A stretch of DNA of 64,000 nucleotides from a virus. The notes below the pieces were generated by a model that did not search any database, was not told the DNA's origin, and was given only the letters and a program-made list of their open reading frames with translations. The DNA is taken from the IMG/VR virus record IMGVR_UViG_3300036832_001118, positions 1 to 64,000 of that record; one strand, 5' to 3'. Both the position numbers and the translations under genes were made by a program. The stretch's first letter is position 1, and each line of letters starts with the position of its first letter. This document shows positions 30,908-38,733 of the stretch, piece after piece.

Positions 30908-32803
30908 ATGTCTCAGCCCTATTTCGGCCTACAGTTTATCCAACTCGACGACCAGCCGATTCCGGTGCTGGGTGCCAATATGGATGTGATTGGAATTATT
31001 GGACCGTGCAGCACGGCCGATAATACCGTGTTTCCCCTCAACACCCCCGTCCTCGTCTACTCGAACGATACCGATACCCTACAATCGCTTGGGAGTGACG
31101 GATACATCCAAGATGCCATCAACGGCATCAATGCGCAGTTGGCTGACTTCCAGGTCGCGGCGCAACTCGTGATCGTCGTCACGCCGTATGGAACGGCCGC
31201 GGACCTCAACATCAAGACGCAGCAGACGATTGCCAACATCATGGGCAACAGCGTCATGCGCACTGGTGTGTGGGCATTCACTAACGCGGCCAATATGCTG
31301 TACTGCACGCCGCGCCTGATCATCGCCCCCGGCTATACTGGTCAGATGGCCAACAGTTTGAACACGCTGTTCGTCAACACGGTTGGTATCGGCTACGTCC
31401 CCTATGGGACCTATCAGATCCAGTTCGCGCCGGGTGTGGGCGAACTCAATGGAGCGACGTTGGTTCTTCCCACCGCGCATGCGGTGGCGGAGGCGGATGG
31501 CTCGATCCATGAGCAGGATATCTTCATTGATAGCTGGGGGGCCTGGTTCACATCGGCGCCGACCGCAACCATTGTGACGCCCGACGGGCCGCCGGTCGTG
31601 GCGCAGCGTGCTTCGGGCAGCATGATCTTCAATCAGAACCCCGGCATCGGTTCGACCATCACGCTCGGCGGAACGACCGTGACGTTTGTCTCCGGCACGC
31701 CGACCGGCAATCAGGTGCAGATCGGCGCCAACCTGTCGATCACGCTGAACAATTTGCTGACGATGCTCAACGCCAGCGCCGACACCAACATCAGGATCTG
31801 TCAGCCGTATACGCTGAGCACCAACCAGCTGTTGTTCATCGCGACTGCCGCGGGGGCAGCCGGCAACGGCTTCACGCTTTCCGGGACGGTCACTGGGCTC
31901 TCGATCTCTGGGCCACACCTGACGGGCGGTCAAGATGCAATGGCCTCGGTCCGGTGCACGATGACGGCGACGGTCGCGCTCGGTGCCAACCCGGTCTGCG
32001 CAGCGCTCGGCGGCGGCGTGCTCGATAATCTGATCGGGCAAGCGATTGTTGAGAGTGCCGGCACCTCGCAAATCCAGGACGAGAACTGGCGCACCACGAT
32101 GAACAATCAAAGGGTCATTGCGGTCAGCGGTGGGGTGAAGATCCAGGATCCCGTGTCAGGCAACATCATCGTGGTGCCGCGAGCTGGTCGTGAGGCTGGC
32201 CTTGCTGTGGCACGTGACTTTGCCACCGGCGCGCCGTTCCACTCCTGGGCCAACCAGCCCATCCAGGGCATCGTCGGGCCCGCCCGCACGGTCGAGTTCT
32301 CACTGACTGATCCGGCCTGTGAGGGGCAGCAACTGCTTGCCGCCAATATCGGCATCATCGCCCGCGGTTTGATTGGTGTGGAAACGGCGGTCAGTTCCGG
32401 CGGGTTCATCTCGATCACGTTGGACAACACAGGGGATGATCCTCTGTGGCAAATGATTAACGTAAAACGCGGCAGAGACTTCATTCACCTCAGTCTCATG
32501 CCAGTGTTGCGGACCTACCTCGGGCGCTCCAATATTGATCGGCAGACGGTAACTAATGTTATCACCACGATCAATGACTTCCTGTTCACCCTGAAGGCGC
32601 GCCAGCAAATCATCGACGGCAAGGCGTCATTCAACGGCAGCTTCAACACCGCAGGCGAAATCCGGCTCGGTCACCTGACCGTTGGGTTCTCCGCCGAAGA
32701 AGCGCCGGTGCTCAAACTGATCACGACCATGTCGTCTCGGTACAAACCTGCGATAGATCAAATGGTCGCACAGCTAGAGCAACAGCTAAATATCTCGGCC
32801 TAA
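30908..32803 (+). CDS. Tail sheath protein
   Basis: The 631-residue protein is a contractile sheath subunit. Typical features are the N-terminal GIIGPCSTADNTVFPLNTPV with VLVYSNDTDTLQSLGSDG, IVVVTPYG-like strands, and the conserved C-terminal part WQMINVKRGRDFIHLSLMPV, LRTYLGRSNIDRQTVTNVIT and FNTAGEIRLGHLTVGFSAEE. Residues about 235-342 are an extra beta domain (GSMIFNQNPGIGSTITLGGT, then SADTNIRICQPYTLSTNQLL and AGAAGNGFTLSG) which is also inserted in the cement protein at 15678. GAAGGAG precedes the ATG. Confidence 0.88.
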   Translation: MSQPYFGLQFIQLDDQPIPVLGANMDVIGIIGPCSTADNTVFPLNTPVLVYSNDTDTLQSLGSDGYIQDAINGINAQLADFQVAAQLVIVVTPYGTAADLNIKTQQTIANIMGNSVMRTGVWAFTNAANMLYCTPRLIIAPGYTGQMANSLNTLFVNTVGIGYVPYGTYQIQFAPGVGELNGATLVLPTAHAVAEADGSIHEQDIFIDSWGAWFTSAPTATIVTPDGPPVVAQRASGSMIFNQNPGIGSTITLGGTTVTFVSGTPTGNQVQIGANLSITLNNLLTMLNASADTNIRICQPYTLSTNQLLFIATAAGAAGNGFTLSGTVTGLSISGPHLTGGQDAMASVRCTMTATVALGANPVCAALGGGVLDNLIGQAIVESAGTSQIQDENWRTTMNNQRVIAVSGGVKIQDPVSGNIIVVPRAGREAGLAVARDFATGAPFHSWANQPIQGIVGPARTVEFSLTDPACEGQQLLAANIGIIARGLIGVETAVSSGGFISITLDNTGDDPLWQMINVKRGRDFIHLSLMPVLRTYLGRSNIDRQTVTNVITTINDFLFTLKARQQIIDGKASFNGSFNTAGEIRLGHLTVGFSAEEAPVLKLITTMSSRYKPAIDQMVAQLEQQLNISA

Positions 32804-32844
32804 ATCCGAAGGAAGTCGGAAGTACTGGCATAAAAATCTGATAT

Positions 32845-32884
32845 CCGCTATGGTGGTGCCTGCCACTCGGCATCATCATAGCGG
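32845..32884 (+). promoter_or_regulatory. Long RNA hairpin upstream of the endonuclease gene
   Basis: Sixteen bases from 32845 to 32860 (CCGCTATGGTGGTGCC) pair with 32869-32884 (GGCATCATCATAGCGG), using two G-U pairs, around an eight-base loop. The right arm contains the first GG of the ribosome binding site GGAGGG (32883-32888), and the GTG start is at 32893. No T tract follows. It therefore looks like a translational control hairpin. Confidence 0.65.
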
Positions 32885-32892
32885 AGGGAAAC

Positions 32893-33402
32893 GTGAGCCA
32901 TATCATAGGCTTAATAGGAGAGCGCTTCGGGCGTCTATTGGTCATTGCCAGGGGCCCAAGCACTAAAGTTAACGGTTTTGCTTGTTGGGCTTGTCAGTGC
33001 GATTGCGGCAAGGTCACGGTCGTTAGCGGCATTAACCTACGGAATGGTCAGACCCGCTCCTGTGGATGTCTTAGGAAAGAAATGCTTGACGCCGGATTAC
33101 ATGTCACTCACGGGAATCGTCGCGGCCGTAAATCAACGCCAGAATATCAAACTTGGCTTGAGATGATGCGCCGTTGTTACAATCCGAACTTCATTGGTTT
33201 CAAAGATTACGGGGGTCGAGGTATTCGAGTTTGCAGAAAGTGGCGCCGGTCATTTGAGGCGTTTCTTGCTGATGTAGATAGGCGCCCGTCGCCTGAATAC
33301 TCGATAGATCGTATCAACAACAACGGAAATTACGAGCCCGGCAACGTGCGTTGGGCTACGCGTAAAGAACAAGCAAACAATAGACGACCGCGGACAAAGT
33401 AA
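32893..33402 (+). CDS. HNH-type homing endonuclease-like protein with N-terminal zinc ribbon
   Basis: The 169-residue product starts at GTG 32893. Residues 1-60 hold a zinc-ribbon-like domain (GERFGRLLVIARGP, WACQCDCGK, TRSCGCLRKE). The core ([62 protein letters not shown]) matches the protein at 3008, which instead has an AP2-like C-terminal domain. The gene sits alone between sheath and tube with its own hairpin and terminator, as expected of a mobile insertion. Cleavage activity is inferred from the family. Confidence 0.75.
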   Translation: MSHIIGLIGERFGRLLVIARGPSTKVNGFACWACQCDCGKVTVVSGINLRNGQTRSCGCLRKEMLDAGLHVTHGNRRGRKSTPEYQTWLEMMRRCYNPNFIGFKDYGGRGIRVCRKWRRSFEAFLADVDRRPSPEYSIDRINNNGNYEPGNVRWATRKEQANNRRPRTK

Positions 33403-33451
33403 CGCGGCGGCGACGAAGTTCGCCTGAATCAACCAAACACACCGTTTCCGA

Positions 33452-33477
33452 AACCCGGCCTTCGCGCCGGGTTTTTT
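33452..33477 (+). terminator. Rho-independent terminator
   Basis: AACCCGGC (33452-33459) and GCCGGGTT (33466-33473) form a perfect eight-pair stem with loop CTTCGC, followed by T through 33477. It separates the endonuclease gene from the tail tube gene. Confidence 0.88.
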
Positions 33478-33528
33478 GTTGCCCGGAACACACTTCAAGC
33501 GGCCATACAAGAGCAGGAGTACTTCAAG

Positions 33529-34119
33529 ATGGCTAACCCAGTTTGGACTTTGGAAGATGCGAACATGTTCTGCGGTGTCGGTCCCACCGACAACACGGCC
33601 AGCAACCATCTGGTGCTGACCGAAGTAAAGCTCCCTGGCCTCGACATGCAGTACGTCGACCATCGCGCTGGTGGCGCGCCGATTGCGATCGAAGTCAGCA
33701 CAGTGATCGCCCGGCTTGAGTGCACGTTCGTCTGCGTCGGGCTGCAGGATCAGATCATCAAGCTGATAGGCAGTTGGAACAACACCATGAACTGGTTCTG
33801 GATCTATGGTGTGATCCGCGACCAAGGTAATGGCACGGCAGCTCAGGCGGCCGCGGCGATCAAAGGTCAGCTTGGCCGTGCCGATCCGCAGAACTATCGA
33901 CGTGGCGATCTAATGCACACGAACTACGCCATTCGCGGCATTACGCACTACGAATTCAACATCGCGGGCGCGAATGTGGTGCTCTGGGATTATATGTCCA
34001 ACACCAGGATCATTGGCGACGTCGATCAGAACCGGGTCATCAATACCTTCCTCAACACCGCGGCAGTGACAGCGGCCCCGGCGATCTCGACCGTGTTCCC
34101 ATTCCAGCCGGGTGAATAA
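33529..34119 (+). CDS. Major tail tube protein
   Basis: The 196-residue product follows the sheath as FII does in P2. The N-terminus (NMFCGVGPTDNTASNHLVLT, then EVKLPGLDMQYVDHRAGGAP) is the standard start of P2/Mu-type tube proteins, and HTNYAIRGITHYEFNIAGAN, then VVLWDYMSNTRIIG, is the usual C-terminal half. Tubes of stacked hexamers conduct DNA and are driven through the envelope by sheath contraction. Stop and next start are adjacent. Confidence 0.88.
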   Translation: MANPVWTLEDANMFCGVGPTDNTASNHLVLTEVKLPGLDMQYVDHRAGGAPIAIEVSTVIARLECTFVCVGLQDQIIKLIGSWNNTMNWFWIYGVIRDQGNGTAAQAAAAIKGQLGRADPQNYRRGDLMHTNYAIRGITHYEFNIAGANVVLWDYMSNTRIIGDVDQNRVINTFLNTAAVTAAPAISTVFPFQPGE

Positions 34120-34653
34120 ATGAAAGCGTGGGCTATGCGCAACGACGGCACGTTCGTCGTTGAACTCTACACGCCGCTCAAGCATCAAAATCGGGAGATC
34201 GAATACATCGTCATTCAAGCTCCGCGCTACGAGCATTCCATCCGTTGGAACCGCGGTGAGATCCCATCAGGCTTTGCCCTGTTGGCGGAACTCACCAACT
34301 TGCCAGAGCGATTGCTGCGTCAGGTGACCAATCCAGATATCGACCGCATCACCTTTGCGCTGTTCGCGCAGGCGAAGTTCGCGCAGACGGACGTGTTTGA
34401 GGGCAAGATCCCGCTCGCCACGCCGGATGAGCAGCTACCCGAAGACATGGAAACGCCAATAGTCGATCAGGTTGATCCGCGCTTCCCGCACGTTGAAGGA
34501 CCGATCAAACGCTTCCCAGCCCCGCCGGTCACACAAGTTCCCGGCGCGGCGCCACAACCCGGAGCAGCACCTGCGTCGCCAGCACCCGCAGCGCCAGCAG
34601 AGAATTTCGATCTTGGCTTTAGCGGGCCAGAAGCGATGAAGGCGGTTAGCTAA
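34120..34653 (+). CDS. Tail assembly chaperone-like protein (gpE position)
   Basis: The gene lies between tube and tape measure, where tail assembly chaperones are found. The first 110 residues (VVELYTPLKHQNREIEYIVI, then LLAELTNLPERLLRQVTNPD) fit the fold, with a short LPxxLLxxLxxxD motif typical of gpE-like proteins. The remaining 65 residues are Pro/Ala-rich (GAAPQPGAAPASPAPAAPAE). Most such genes use a -1 frameshift to make a longer product; here the tail is already part of the same frame and the tape measure begins at the next base. Confidence 0.65.
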   Translation: MKAWAMRNDGTFVVELYTPLKHQNREIEYIVIQAPRYEHSIRWNRGEIPSGFALLAELTNLPERLLRQVTNPDIDRITFALFAQAKFAQTDVFEGKIPLATPDEQLPEDMETPIVDQVDPRFPHVEGPIKRFPAPPVTQVPGAAPQPGAAPASPAPAAPAENFDLGFSGPEAMKAVS

Positions 34654-37600
34654 ATGGACGACATCCTCGCCAGCGCTCAAGTTGTTTTGGAAGGCGTTGA
34701 CAAAGTCAGTCCTGCTGCGACCTCGAGTATAGACGCGCTCAAACGGCTCGCCGCGACTGGCGCTGATGTACAACGGCAGCTGATCAATGCCGCACAGAAC
34801 CATCAGCAAACGCTGCAAGTCCTTAATAAAATTTATGCGCAGAACCAGCAGGCGGCACAAGCCGCGGGTACGGGAGCGACCCAAGCCGCCAATGCAGCAT
34901 CTCAGGCGGTTCAGAAGCATACGCAAACGGTCCAACAAGTACCTCCCGCACTTAATGCGGCGGGACGTGCCGCCAATCAGCTGCAGAAACAACTGACGGA
35001 TGCGTTCTCGGTCTATGCGATTGAGGAGTTCATTCGCAAGTCTTACATGGCTTTCACCAGCCAAGAATTGGCGATGCGTAGAGTTCAACTCGCCGCTGGC
35101 GGCACGACAGAGGAGATCAACAAGGTACACCGGGGACTGCACGATATAGCCACCGAAACTAACCAAGCGACCGAGAATATGGCCAAGGCGTTTCGCGACT
35201 TTCAGGCCCGATCCGGGCTGGGCTATGGTGAGGCAGTAAAGGCGTTTAGGGCCGTGGCTGATGCCGCTGATTTGGCTGGCGTCCACGTTGACGCGATGTC
35301 GCGCGTTGCCACGGCGGCGATGGCGCAGTTGAACATCAACGACAAGGAATTGTCGCAGCTCATGGGAGCTTTTGGCAAAGCCTTCGCCGGAATGGGCAGT
35401 GAAGCTTTGCATGTCATGCCGAATATCATTGCCTTGATGCAGCGGCTTCATATCACCGGAAAGGATGCGCTTGAAGGAGTTGCTGCTGCTATCCAGGCTA
35501 CAGGCAAGCTACAGGGCTCAGCTGAGGGGGCCGCGCGCGGGTATCAGGCCATCGTCGACCTGGCGTCTCGTCCAGATACTAGGCTGGGTTATGTACTTCA
35601 AGACAAAGTTCAAGCCGTTGCGGATCATATTGGCGACACTACCGATTTATACGCGGCTGCCCTTGAGAAGATGCGAGAGGAATGGAAGAAGACTGGCGGC
35701 AATTTTCGCAGCGAGATGATGCAATTGAATTTAATGTTTGAGGGCAACCAAGACGCAATACAAACGGCCCGAGCTGCCATGAAGTTATCCGATGAGGAAT
35801 TTAAAAAATACATTCAAGACTTGAAGGAAAAAATGGCGACAGAAAAAGAAGCCGCAAAGCTACATGAAGAGACCATGAGAGGAGCAATCGACGGAACGCG
35901 TAAGCTCATTGGCGCCTGGAATGATTTGGAACTTTCGATCGGCGGGCTCCTGGATAAGCTGGGCGCAACCGACAGTCTGAATAGTACCGTCACTGATTTG
36001 AAGAAGCTCACGGAATTGCTTGAGTGGCTAGATAAGTTCATGAAAGAGCATATGAGTATGGGAGGGCTCGGCGGTGTAACAAGTGGATTTGGTCTCGGGA
36101 CGCGGTTTCGCGAGCATATTTTAAGTCTTCCTCCCGCCTTCAGCATGGGCACCCCGGCGCCGCCGAGAATGCAATCTGGCGGCGTTGTCACTGAACCAAC
36201 CGTCGCAATGATCGGCGAGGCTGGGCCCGAAGCGGTCGTGCCGCTCGGCGGTGGTGGCGCTGATATGCGTGGCGCTGACGGCGGCACTCAAGCCGAGCGT
36301 GAGGCGGCCGAGATGTGGGGACGTCTGCATGGTCTGGCCGGAGCGCGCCACAAGCACGTCGATCTGAAGGGCCAACTCAGCCAAGAGGAATTGGACAAGA
36401 TCCTGCAAGCTGAGGGAGGTGGCGGCCCTGGTGGTGGCGGCCGTGACACCGGGTGGGGACCGGGGAGTGGACGCGGGGGAACCAGAGGGGACGGCACCTC
36501 TCGTGGTGACGGCAGAACTGACGACAATAGAACTTCCGATGTGAAGCCGCCTCCAGCGGCAGCGCCACTGCCAACGCAAGGCGCGGCTGGCATCCCTGGG
36601 TTACCCGGCAGCCCATCCGGTCCAGCGCTGACGCCTGAAGAGCGCAAAGCGGCGGGGGCGCCGAGCGGTGGAACAGGAGGAGAATTTCAAGCCGGTGGAA
36701 AGTACTCAAAATCACAGCAGGCGGCCATCAATGCCGTTGTAAATGAATGGCGCAAGGCTGGAATGTCTGATGTTGGCATTGCAGGTGTTCTTGCCAACAT
36801 TCGTGAGGAATCTACATTTGATCCAACTTTGCGACATCCCGATCAGCCAAAATACGGCGGTGAAGCGCATTTTGCGCATGGCTTGTATCAGGAAGGCGGC
36901 GCTGAATGGAATAACTACGTAAGTTGGATGCAGCGGAATTATCCAAAAGGCGATTGGCGTGATCCGAAATTGCAAAGTGAATTTGCTGCTAAGAATTTGC
37001 GCGAAGGGATAGGCGACGCGCGTTATAAGGCAGTTTGGGAAAGGATGAAAAATGCCAAGACGCCAGCGGAAGCAGCAGCGGCTTATGTTGAAGGTTATTT
37101 GAAACCTGCCGCAAAATATCGAGAAAAACGCGTTCGTGAGTTCAGGGCCGGTGGCGCTCCCGGTTTAGAGACATATGGAACCGGAACTGGTGGCCCCGCT
37201 GAGATAGCGCGACCCGACTTGCCGCCGATAGGTCAGGTCGCCGGGCTGCCGGGTGGGCCGTCTGGTCCGAGCCTGACGCCGGAACAAAGGAAAGCGGCTG
37301 CGACTGGTGGCGGTGGGGGCGGCGGCGAGGGTGGTGGCAGTGTGATCTCTCCATTCCCAGGCGCTCATGGGTTTGGAATCGGGTCTAGCAATGTTTATGG
37401 AGCAGGCAGAAGCGGAGGGCGCCGAGCGCATTCAGGTAATGATCTTCATGCCGGTGATAGTCCGGGGTCGACTCCGAATGGCACGCCTGTAGTGTCAATG
37501 ACTGGTGGTACGGTTCTCTACAACGGCAGGAATTCGGGATATGGAGCAAATATTGTCATCAGGGGCGATGACGGCATTATTCGTAGATACGCAGTTCATG

Positions 37601-38733
37601 GAAGTACTGCGGATCTAAAGCCGGGAGCGCATGTTGATCAGGGGCAGTTCATTGGTCGCATTGGGGAGAACCATCTCCATTACGAGGAAATTCCGCCTAC
37701 CAGAAATGGTAGGGACAATCCAGTCTATCATGAATTTGAGAGAAATGCGAGGACCAATACATTTACCAACACAGCAAACCAAAGAGGAACCGTTGATCCT
37801 TCTGGCCCCCACGGATCATTGCAGAACATAGGCAAGAAAAAAGAGCAGGTCGACCAAGCAACCGGCCCGACGAAGCCTGGCGGCAAGGGCACCAAGCTCT
37901 TCATTCATGGAATGAATTATGAGCGCTTTGGTGACGCCAGCAAGATACAAGATGAGATCGAAGCGGATGTGCGGCGTCAAGCAGCGGCCGAGGGTTACGA
38001 CAACGTAGAGTTTGTTCGCGGCAGCAATAACCAGCAAAAAATTGCTGAGGCCGATGCGCGTCTGAAGAAAGGGGGTATCACGAAGGTTGATGGCTTCTCG
38101 CAGGGTGGCTACATTATCAATAATCACCTGCGAAAGAGATATCCAAAAATTGCTATGACGGATTATGGTGCCACAAAAAGTGGCGCTGATCCTAATTTCC
38201 CTGGCGTCAAACATATGCAGTTGCCGAAGGCGGCGGCTGATAGAGCTGTCGAAGAGCGTAAGGCGCGCGAGGCCAAGGCGGCACCAGCGCCTGCTGTCCG
38301 CAGCGCTGAAGTTGAGCGCGGTGAGGCAGCTGGCCTACAGGCGCGCCTCGCCCAGGCTGACAAGGAAGCGGCGGCAGCTAAGCCCAAGAAGGAAGCGGCA
38401 GGACCGCCGCTAGCATTGAAGACGGCTAAGGCGATGGCCGAGGGCGGCATCGTCACGCGACCGACCGATGCGCTCGTTGGCGAGGCGGGTCCCGAGGCGA
38501 TCATTCCGCTGGACGGTGGCGGCTCAAGTAGTTTGGACATTGACAGTTTGCTCCGGCAACACGCCGAGTTGCAGGCACATATGAACCAAAATCCGATCGA
38601 GGTGCCGATGGCTGAGCCGCATCGCATGGGGGGCGGTCGCCAACCGTTCGGTCGCATGATTGAGATGTCGCGACGTAAGACCGAAGCGCGCCGCACGGCA
38701 CATGAAGTGCCGCTCGATACAGGGCCGATGTAA
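34654..38733 (+). CDS. Tape measure protein 1 with lysozyme, M23 peptidase and esterase-like domains
   Basis: The 1359-residue protein sets tail length and is delivered with the DNA. Residues 1-480 are long helices. The motif GEAGPEAVVPL and its repeat near the end (GEAGPEAIIPL) are tape-measure hallmarks. Residues about 684-831 resemble phage tail lysozyme (GVLANIREESTFDP with probable catalytic Glu). Residues about 896-1020 are an M23 metallopeptidase with zinc ligands His926 and Asp930 (HSGND) and HLH at 1007-1009, plus His982. Residues about 1078-1200 look like an alpha/beta hydrolase: TKLFIHGMN and GFSQGG with nucleophile Ser1149. These would open peptidoglycan, and possibly an ester bond, during entry. 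A paralogue follows at 38733. Confidence 0.85.
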   Translation: MDDILASAQVVLEGVDKVSPAATSSIDALKRLAATGADVQRQLINAAQNHQQTLQVLNKIYAQNQQAAQAAGTGATQAANAASQAVQKHTQTVQQVPPALNAAGRAANQLQKQLTDAFSVYAIEEFIRKSYMAFTSQELAMRRVQLAAGGTTEEINKVHRGLHDIATETNQATENMAKAFRDFQARSGLGYGEAVKAFRAVADAADLAGVHVDAMSRVATAAMAQLNINDKELSQLMGAFGKAFAGMGSEALHVMPNIIALMQRLHITGKDALEGVAAAIQATGKLQGSAEGAARGYQAIVDLASRPDTRLGYVLQDKVQAVADHIGDTTDLYAAALEKMREEWKKTGGNFRSEMMQLNLMFEGNQDAIQTARAAMKLSDEEFKKYIQDLKEKMATEKEAAKLHEETMRGAIDGTRKLIGAWNDLELSIGGLLDKLGATDSLNSTVTDLKKLTELLEWLDKFMKEHMSMGGLGGVTSGFGLGTRFREHILSLPPAFSMGTPAPPRMQSGGVVTEPTVAMIGEAGPEAVVPLGGGGADMRGADGGTQAEREAAEMWGRLHGLAGARHKHVDLKGQLSQEELDKILQAEGGGGPGGGGRDTGWGPGSGRGGTRGDGTSRGDGRTDDNRTSDVKPPPAAAPLPTQGAAGIPGLPGSPSGPALTPEERKAAGAPSGGTGGEFQAGGKYSKSQQAAINAVVNEWRKAGMSDVGIAGVLANIREESTFDPTLRHPDQPKYGGEAHFAHGLYQEGGAEWNNYVSWMQRNYPKGDWRDPKLQSEFAAKNLREGIGDARYKAVWERMKNAKTPAEAAAAYVEGYLKPAAKYREKRVREFRAGGAPGLETYGTGTGGPAEIARPDLPPIGQVAGLPGGPSGPSLTPEQRKAAATGGGGGGGEGGGSVISPFPGAHGFGIGSSNVYGAGRSGGRRAHSGNDLHAGDSPGSTPNGTPVVSMTGGTVLYNGRNSGYGANIVIRGDDGIIRRYAVHGSTADLKPGAHVDQGQFIGRIGENHLHYEEIPPTRNGRDNPVYHEFERNARTNTFTNTANQRGTVDPSGPHGSLQNIGKKKEQVDQATGPTKPGGKGTKLFIHGMNYERFGDASKIQDEIEADVRRQAAAEGYDNVEFVRGSNNQQKIAEADARLKKGGITKVDGFSQGGYIINNHLRKRYPKIAMTDYGATKSGADPNFPGVKHMQLPKAAADRAVEERKAREAKAAPAPAVRSAEVERGEAAGLQARLAQADKEAAAAKPKKEAAGPPLALKTAKAMAEGGIVTRPTDALVGEAGPEAIIPLDGGGSSSLDIDSLLRQHAELQAHMNQNPIEVPMAEPHRMGGGRQPFGRMIEMSRRKTEARRTAHEVPLDTGPM
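35017..35060 (+). repeat. 44-bp tract shared with the second tape measure (copy 1)
   Basis: This stretch, encoding AIEEFIRKSYMAFT, is identical base for base to 39096-39139 in the second tape measure, while flanking codons differ. It points to recent gene conversion or recombination between the two genes. Confidence 0.9.

Noticed and set aside
31079-32110. 343-residue reverse frame
   Set aside because: Shadow of the sheath gene; Arg/His-rich composition and no binding site.
34500-34660. Programmed -1 frameshift in the tail chaperone gene
   Set aside because: No room for an extension: the tape measure starts one base after the stop, the Pro/Ala-rich tail is already in frame, and I saw no clear slippery heptamer.
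34435-35451. 338-residue reverse frame
   Set aside because: Opposite the start of tape measure 1, Leu/Arg/Cys-rich shadow.
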